Shown: positions 57,682-64,000 of the stretch, piece after piece
How positions within the stretch are numbered: the first letter of the stretch is position 1
Layout of the letters: each line of letters starts with the position of its first letter
Origin: Rhododendron vialii
Lineage: Eukaryota > Streptophyta > Magnoliopsida > Ericales > Ericaceae
Length of the DNA: 64,000 nt
Direction of reading: 5' to 3'
NCBI RefSeq assembly: GCF_030253575.1
Contig: NC_080564.1
Span: forward strand, 5,624,501 to 5,688,500
Made by a program: the position numbers and the translations under genes
Notes under the pieces: generated by a model
The model's input: only the letters and a program-made list of their open reading frames with translations
The model's database searches: none
What the model was told of the DNA's origin: nothing

Positions 57682-59088
57682 ATGGCTGCTTCTCCACGTT
57701 CTTCCAAACCTCACATAGTTCTCTTTCCATTCATGTCCAAAGGCCACACCATCCCACTTCTCCATCTCGCCCGGCTCCTCCTCCATCGCAACACCACCGT
57801 CACCATTTTCACCACCCCAGGAAACCAGCCCTTCATATCTGACTCGCTCTCCGACACAGATGCCTCCATTGTCGAGCTTCCTTTCCCACAGAATATCGAC
57901 GGTGTACCTGCCGGACTAGAGAGCACCGACAAGCTCCCTTCGATGTCCCTCTTCGTCCCCTTCGCAAACGCTACAAAACTCATGCAACCCAACTTCGAAC
58001 GATCACTCGAGACTCTCCCCAATGTCATTTGCATCATATCCGACGGATTCCTCGGGTGGACCCAGCAATCCGCGGCTGAATTCGGAATCCCGCGGCTTGT
58101 CTTTTACGGATGGAACAACTATTCACAGAGCATATGCAGATCCATTATGGTGAACAGTCTTCTTTCTGGACCCGAGTTAGACGATGAGCTGATTGTCGTG
58201 ACCAACTTCCCATGGATTAAGCTCACCAGGAACGACTTTGATGAACCCTTCAATTCACGTGAACCGAAGGGCCCTCACATGGACTTCATCATAGAGCAAG
58301 CCATCGCGACGGCGAAAAGCTACGGTCAAGTTATGAATAGCTTCTATGAGCTCGAGGCGTTATATGTGGAGTATTGGAACCGTGCGTGGAAACCCAAGGT
58401 GTGGAGTATCGGGCCCTTTTGCTTAGCAGAATCGGCAAAATCCGATCCTCAGTACCATCGGAAGCCCACTTGGTTACAATGGCTCGACAAACAGCTAGCC
58501 CAAGGGAGTTCGGTTCTCTATGTTGCATTTGGGTCTCAAGCAGAGATATCTTCTCAACAGTTGCGGGAAATAGTGGTTGGTTTGGAGGCATCAAAAGTGA
58601 ATTTCTTGTGGGTGACGAGGAAGAGTGAATCGGAACTTGACGATGGGTTTGAAGAGAGAGTGAAGGAAAGAGGGCTGGTGGTGAGAGAATGGGTTGACCA
58701 GAGGGCGATCCTCGGACACGAAAGCGTAAGGGGGTTTTTGAGTCATTGTGGCTGGAACTCTGTATTGGAGAGCGTATGTGCCAAAGTTCCGATTTTGGCT
58801 TGGCCGATGATGGCGGAGCAGCACCTGAATGCACAGATGGTTGTGGAGGAGATCAAGGTGGGCCTGAGAGTTGAAACAAGCAATGGGTTGGTGAAAGGTT
58901 TTGTGAAGTCGGAGGGCTTGGAGAAGATGGTGAGAGAGCTTATGGAGGGTGAGACGGGGAAGGAGGCGAGGAAGAAGGTGAAGGACTTTGGAGAGGCGGC
59001 GAAGAAGGCTGTGGAGGAGGGAGGCTCATCTTGGCATACCTTGAACCGACTCATTGACGAGTTACAAGCGCTTAGAAGTGATGGTTAA
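57682..59088 (+). CDS. UGT90A1: UDP-glycosyltransferase, UGT90A1-like
   Basis: Cytosolic family-1 glycosyltransferase that moves a sugar from UDP-sugar to a small acceptor (flavonoid, phenylpropanoid or similar; acceptor not predictable). Intact single exon, 468 residues, the family's usual length. N-terminal acceptor domain with catalytic H22 in FPFMSKGHTIPLL and its partner D121 in SDGFLGW. The signature TPGNQPFISD, LPSMSLFVPF and NSFYELEALYVEYWN stretches are typical of UGT90A. C-terminal donor domain with VLYVAFGSQAEIS (278-290) and the 44-residue PSPG box W337-Q380: WVDQ in place of the usual WAPQ, then HCGWNSVLES, ending EQ, which suggests UDP-glucose. SS-WHTL near the end is also family-typical. 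A CT/GA-rich leader precedes the ATG. A Stowaway element begins 26 bp after the stop. Confidence 0.96.
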   Translation: MAASPRSSKPHIVLFPFMSKGHTIPLLHLARLLLHRNTTVTIFTTPGNQPFISDSLSDTDASIVELPFPQNIDGVPAGLESTDKLPSMSLFVPFANATKLMQPNFERSLETLPNVICIISDGFLGWTQQSAAEFGIPRLVFYGWNNYSQSICRSIMVNSLLSGPELDDELIVVTNFPWIKLTRNDFDEPFNSREPKGPHMDFIIEQAIATAKSYGQVMNSFYELEALYVEYWNRAWKPKVWSIGPFCLAESAKSDPQYHRKPTWLQWLDKQLAQGSSVLYVAFGSQAEISSQQLREIVVGLEASKVNFLWVTRKSESELDDGFEERVKERGLVVREWVDQRAILGHESVRGFLSHCGWNSVLESVCAKVPILAWPMMAEQHLNAQMVVEEIKVGLRVETSNGLVKGFVKSEGLEKMVRELMEGETGKEARKKVKDFGEAAKKAVEEGGSSWHTLNRLIDELQALRSDG

Positions 59089-59114
59089 AAGTTGTTTGCC
59101 CTATTACCTTACTA

Positions 59115-59350
59115 CTCCCTCCATCCCATTTTATTTGTCCTTTTTTGATATTTGTGTCAATTTTTAATCGTTTATATCTTCTAATATGAATTTTAAAAAA
59201 TATGAAATATAAATTTTATTTGATAGTTTTCGATTAGATCTATAATACAAAATTTTTCAAATTATGAAAAACATTATAGAATGAGAGATACAAGTATTTA
59301 AAGAACGATACAAATAACAAAAATGGACAAACAAAATGGAACAAAGGGAG
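59115..59350. mobile_element. Stowaway-type MITE just after the UGT stop codon
   Basis: Ends CTCCCTCCATCCC and GGAACAAAGGGAG, TA at 59113-59114 and 59351-59352, 236 bp. It begins 26 bp past the UGT stop, so it should form much of the 3' UTR. Confidence 0.87.
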
Positions 59351-60049
59351 TACAACATTATTGTGCTTCCTATCGAATAATCCGCACTCATTAATCATCT
59401 CGAAGGATAGAGATAATTGAAAAAAAAATCCTAATTAAGAATGGCAACAAACGACACCTTTTAAGGATTCATCGGCACACAGTAATTATCCTCGATCGAT
59501 CGTCTTTTACTTGCTCTTTTGGACATAAGTTGTCAACGTTTTTCACTTAGGGTGCTCGTTTGGTTGGTCTTAGCACGAATTTGTGCAGAAGAAATGGTTA
59601 GTGGTACGTACGTCGAACCACCTGCAGCAGCATATATCCTTCATAGCCAGTGCATCTCGCTGATTTCTCATCGCTAACTACATGATGGATGGATGTGTTT
59701 GTGTTCTTGGTCCTTTTTATCTACTATGCAAAGGTTTGTTTTGCAATTTTTTTAATGCTAACGTTTTGTTTTAGTTTCGGTATTGAACTAACGATTTGTC
59801 GCGTATTCTTAGTGCCCCATGTTGGCTGTGTAAGCTTAATTAAGAGATGAGGAGCAAGATGAGAGAGTCATAGGAGAGCCGAGAGGTGAGCCATTACGTA
59901 CGTTGTTTGGCCTAAAAGGACATTAATGGAATTAAGATGGGAGTTAAGAGAACGTACAGGGTCGGTCACAACTAGGCATTCGGTGAGGTAATGCAGTAAT
60001 TGGGAGTTAGGCTGAAGTGTGGCTCTGGTTTAGTTTGTGCATGTATAAA

Positions 60050-60195
60050 ATAGTCCGGGAGTACAGCCACATGATACTTTAAATCACTTTACAATCACAC
60101 ATTCTTGTAGAGTCTATACACTTAGTGGTAGACTCCACATGAATGTGTGATTGTAAAATGGTTTGAAGTACCACGTGACGGTATTCCCGGATTAT
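60050..60195. mobile_element. Perfect-looking small hairpin element
   Basis: TTTACAATCACACATTC on the left pairs with GAATGTGTGATTGTAAA on the right around a 40-bp loop; outer GTCCGGGAGTACAG and GGTATTCCCGGATT also pair in part. The stretch 59351-60049 shows no gene. Confidence 0.6.
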
Positions 60196-60278
60196 TGTAT
60201 AATTTCACGTGTACGTGTTGATTGTATCAAATGTGCGAAAGGAAGGAGAATTTTTTTGGGTACAAATAGGGTATTGCT

Positions 60279-60462
60279 AACGTGGTACCCCTGCAGCGCA
60301 TCTGGACCATCCAAAAATGCAACCGACGGTCCGGATGCAAAGGTACCAAACGAATTTATAAAAAAAAAAAAAAAGGAAAACGAAAATGAATAGGTTGTTT
60401 CGATCTGGTCCGTCAGTTGCTCGGCTTGGACGCGTTACACGGGTACCACATACGTGGTACCC
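60279..60462. mobile_element. Small foldback element (GTGGTACCC ends)
   Basis: CGTGGTACCCCTGCAGCGCA pairs with GCGTTACACGGGTACCAC; interior has CCATCCAAAAATGCAACCGA and an A-run. Similar to 16309-16480. Confidence 0.45.
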
Positions 60463-60555
60463 GATTTACAACCAAAAATTTCTCGAAAGGAAGAGAAAGC
60501 CGAGAGAGCAGAGACGGCAGAAAACGTGGGAATCCCTTTTTGCGGGTTTCCTCCC

Positions 60556-60747
60556 GGATTCGGGGTTGGTGCTGCATGGCTCGGATGTTGTCCGTTCGGC
60601 AATCTAACGGTTCAAATCTTATCTCGACAATAAACAGTTTAGATGCAACATGGGTGGAGATGAAATTTGAACTGTTGCATTGCCGAATAGACAGCACCCG
60701 AACCGCGCAACACGGTGCTGTGCAGCGCCTGCACAACACCAACCCCC
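60556..60747. mobile_element. Foldback element with GTTGGTGTTGTG-like ends
   Basis: GGGGTTGGTGCTGCATGGC pairs with CAGCGCCTGCACAACACCAACCCCC, and TTCGGCAATCTAACGGTTCAAAT-like left arm with ATTTGAACTGTTGCATTGCCGAA on the right. Same type as the outer element at 33655. Confidence 0.6.
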
Positions 60748-61112
60748 AATGGTTCCCCCACCATGAGTGATATTGTGTACCCATGTCTTTTAACTTTTCC
60801 ATGAGTTTATTTTTCCTCAAAACTCGTCTCGGAAAGCATACTCGATTGTTGGAAGAATCTTATTTTTCGAACTAGATTTTTATATGGTTAAAATTCAACA
60901 TCCTCATTTCCTATCGAAATTCTTTCATCAAATGTGCCCAAACGAGGAACCGTTTCAATTTTCCTTGACTTCACCACACTAAACAAATTTTTCTCACAAA
61001 CAGTTATCCAACACCCATTAAATTCTCGTCAATTGAACGGAACATATATAGAAGAATCGAAGTCAAGACCTCCGTAGTTGAGATGCTAAATATCACCAAA
61101 CAGACGCCAATA

Positions 61113-61728
61113 CTCTCTCTGTTCCAAATTGAGAGTCCATTATTTCATTTTGGGTTGTTCCAAAATAGTGGTTCTTTTCAAAAAATGGAAGGAAAATTGT
61201 GGTATTTTTCCAAAAGTGTCCCTCACGGGTGAATGTAAATGTTATAATTAAAGTAGGCAGGATATAGGAATATTAATGGAAATGATAGGCATTGTAGGTG
61301 TAATCATTGCATGTCTCTTTAAATAGTTGGAATCCCTAAGAGCATCTCCAATCCATCCAAAATAGAGGATGGATGTAACACATTGAGGGGAGATTTTGTA
61401 ATTTATTCCATTTTTTCTTCACTTTTTGTACTTTTTGGGAGAATCTTTGAGGGACCCATCGTCCTTTTTAGAGTTTTGGAGGAATTTTGTACTCCAAATT
61501 TACTTTTGATCCTCCATTTTTAGAGGATCAAATTTACTTTTAGAGGACCAAACTCTAAAAAGGACGGTGGGTCCCTAAAAAATTCTCTCAAAAATTACAA
61601 AAAGTGAAGAAAAAAGAGAATAAATTATAAAATCTCTCCTCAATGTGTCACATCCATCCTCTATTTTGGAGAAATAGAGGTGAATTGGAGATGCTCTAAA
61701 AGGGACTTTCAATTTAGAACAGAGGGAG
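61113..61728. mobile_element. Stowaway-type MITE carrying a nested Tourist
   Basis: Ends CTCTCTCTGTTCC and GAACAGAGGGAG, TA at 61111-61112 and 61729-61730. Without the nested element it would be about 256 bp. Confidence 0.82.
61340..61696. mobile_element. Tourist-type MITE nested in Stowaway
   Basis: Ends GAGCATCTCCAATCC and GAATTGGAGATGCTC with TAA at 61337-61339 and 61697-61699, 357 bp. Nearly perfect palindrome: inner arms GTCCTTTTTAGAGTTTTGG / CCAAACTCTAAAAAGGAC. Confidence 0.9.
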
Positions 61729-61804
61729 TAATAAATTGCAGGAAATCACTTTTGAGTATCACCTTGGGGACGTTTCTCTAATTCTAGAATTCCCTTGTCC
61801 TTTA

Positions 61805-62130
61805 ATTTATTTACTGAAAACAACATTTAACAAACGCTTGCAAACTAAGATACCCATGATCACGAACTTTCCTCATCTTGCCAAGGCAAATGTATGACTT
61901 TCAAAAGGAAAAGAAAAACAACATAGAAAAAAACAGAGGAATGTGTAATTCTCCGAAGCAGACACGAGTTAGGTGCCAGAAACATAAAAGATCAAGGTGG
62001 GCATCTCTTCTCCTTTTGCCTACCACTTTGGACAGAGGCCTGTTTGGACCACAGGGCATAGACCTGTTCGGATCGACACGGCTCCATCCATTTACATCCA
62101 TCCATGTTTATTCCGTCCTGCTAAGCACAT
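61805..62130. repeat. Dispersed repeat R2, copy 3
   Basis: ACTGAAAACAACATTTAAC, CACGAACTTTCCTCATC, TTGCCTACCACTTTGG, GAGGCCTGTTTGGACCACAGG; the last motif is shared best with copy 1. Confidence 0.65.
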
Positions 62131-63039
62131 CTGTCCGAAAACTACGATACGGGATAATACTTATGATTCGTATCATTTCCTTTTAAAAACGATACATATC
62201 TCATCCTTTTATGTTTTTTTCTTTTTCTTTTCTTTTTCTTTTTATAGAAATCCTACGATAACGAAAAACCCATCGACATATTCTCGTATTTTGATTCGTA
62301 CGTATCCTACGATTATTTAATGAAAAAGTCACACTATATTTTAAGAAGCGAAACACCAGGTGCGTTCCAAATCGTTTGATATAAGTAAGGCGACATTCAA
62401 AGCATTTAGTGAAACCAAAATTCAAAAAAATGATAAGAGATATGGCTCTTCTCCCCTTTCCTTTGCCAGCGCATGCACCAAAAAGTCTCAATGTGATGGA
62501 CCCCACTATCCCTGCATGGGAGACTTGGAATTTCCCTCCTAAAAACCTATTTCCCATGCAAGTATGTAACACTTAGAATCAATTGCTATACTTTACCCCC
62601 TTCATCAAAAAAAAGTTACACCTTGCCCCTTAAACTATCACTTTTTTTATTTGGGAAATGGCAGACACTTTAGAGTAATTTATAATCAAAATATCTCTTT
62701 CTCTATGTGACGTTGCTATGTATTATTAAATTGTATAGCTTATACTTAAAAAAAATTCTTGTTTTTTTAAAGTATATTATCTGATTTTATGAACATGCTT
62801 CTCTCTGTCATATATTTATTTGCTATGTGGAGTCTACTATGATTTTAATTTAAATAAACTTGTCATTTGTAAATATTTTAAATATCAGTCATAAAACAAT
62901 TTCTTACAAATGTTTCTATGAACATGGAATCTTTCAACATAATGTATTCTTATGTGCATGTCATATCAAAATTAAAAACACTCAAATTACACGGAAGAGT
63001 AACAAAAGGAGTGTGATACTAAATGATAGATTAAGGCCA
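62131..63039. other. Intergenic, no gene seen
   Basis: A TTTTTCTTTTC tract at about 62215-62245 and AT-rich DNA. No coding motif recognised. Confidence 0.45.
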
Positions 63040-63069
63040 TGTTCCGCTAAGGTTCTCATTTTTTAAGTA

Positions 63070-63300
63070 CCCTTTGTCTTTTTTTAAATATCGAGTACAA
63101 TTATGCGTGTCATTTTCAATTACCTATATCTTTCAATGTATATTGCTAAATATATGCAATATGAATCTTATTTTATAGATTTTAATTGTTTTCATAAGAC
63201 AATGATTTTAAAAATATAAAATAACTATACGTTGAGAGATATAAGCTATTGAAAATGGCACGCAGAACTATAGTGGATACTTAAAAAGGGACAGAGGGAG
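63070..63300. mobile_element. Stowaway-type MITE with a dispersed empty site
   Basis: TA at 63068-63069 and 63301-63302; right end GGGACAGAGGGAG, left end worn (CCCTTTGTC). The host repeat occurs without the insert at 20310-20460. Confidence 0.78.
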
Positions 63301-63639
63301 TACTTATTTTTCGCTTTATGAGACATGTTATTCTCTCACAATACATCACATTGTCTATGGGATAAAGTGTAAGACTTTTTAAATGAAGGGGTAAAGTAGA
63401 AAAGGATGATAGGGGTAAAGTAGAAAAGGATGATAGTTTAAGAAGATAATTTCTAATTAACCCAAGAACTTAATTATCTTTCTTATAAAATTCCTTCTTT
63501 TTGAATCCTAGGTTGAAGATGCTCTTATTAGCTACAGCTACCTTTTAATATTAGGTTTTGTTAACATATCTTACGATTACACAATTCATATCTCGATATT
63601 ATTCATCACATGAAAAAAATGATACCGATGCACATTCGA

Positions 63640-63900
63640 TTTCAAAAGACTGCTAAGCATCGCATGTCCTTTATTCTCTCATTAATATCTCATTTGATTT
63701 TACAACAAAATGCAGGTCACCCATCTCTTACATCCATGTTTTTATGATAAATGTGTGTTCTGATTAACTTACGTACAAATTCCAGAGCTTTGAAATTAAC
63801 GTTAGTAAGAGCTTTTTGGTAGGCGGTAGAAGCCAAACCTGCAAACTCGGGATACAAGCTTCTTACTTACTGTCGTTCTTTCACTTGACAAACCCCTTGA
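63640..63900. repeat. Dispersed repeat R2, partial copy 4
   Basis: GCTAAGCATCGCATG, ATCTCATTTGATTTTACAA and TCACCCATCTC match the later part of copy 2 (55535-55600). Confidence 0.55.
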
Positions 63901-64000
63901 CATATGCATGGAGATTTGCAATTTAAGGATGAAATTACGTTCATAAATGTACCTTTGTCATTTGACACGTATACCTGGTTTCGATATGCAACCAGAGCAA

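Overview
The window is nuclear DNA of a flowering plant, most likely a eudicot. It has AT-rich intergenic sequence, plant-type split genes, long CT/GA microsatellites in leaders and introns, and a dense layer of plant DNA-transposon relics. Proteins resemble Arabidopsis families (VEN4, CYP38, SWEET, ATHB1/HAT5, ATL, MMP, UGT90A1). I cannot fix the genus from sequence alone.

Layout. 1-4000 (+): 3' part of a SAMHD1-like dNTPase gene (VEN4), its 5' half outside the window. 5533-10052 (-): complete seven-exon CYP38, a thylakoid-lumen cyclophilin for photosystem II assembly, with a solo LTR in intron 1. 12000-15832 (-): six-exon SWEET sugar transporter. 19470-31735: two direct copies of a segment (SD-A, SD-B) on either side of a decayed second SWEET (24204-27040), the remains of a tandem duplication of a SWEET gene plus its upstream DNA. 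33655-35347: nested DNA transposons, including a CACTA element. 35567-39942 (+): HAT5/ATHB1-type HD-Zip I gene with a short upstream ORF in its leader. 41317-41817 (+): ATL-type RING-H2 E3 ligase. 44847-45788 (+): single-exon matrix metalloproteinase. 47-54 kb: an LTR fragment, a duplicated segment, a second CACTA element carrying a copia fossil, and hAT elements. 57682-59088 (+): single-exon UGT90A1-like glycosyltransferase. The rest is intergenic and rich in MITEs (Stowaway, Tourist, hAT and Mutator types).

The genes do not form a pathway or cluster; they are ordinary, independently transcribed plant genes. The most informative structure is the repeat history. Because several segments are duplicated inside the window, one copy often keeps the pre-insertion (empty) site of an element present in the other. 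That gives direct proof of insertion, exact ends, target-site duplications and relative order for a Stowaway, two hAT elements, a LINE-like retroposon and others. I found no CRISPR array, tRNA, rRNA or clearly new multi-gene system. Exon limits were read by eye from GT-AG sites, reading frame and remembered family sequences; no alignment was run.
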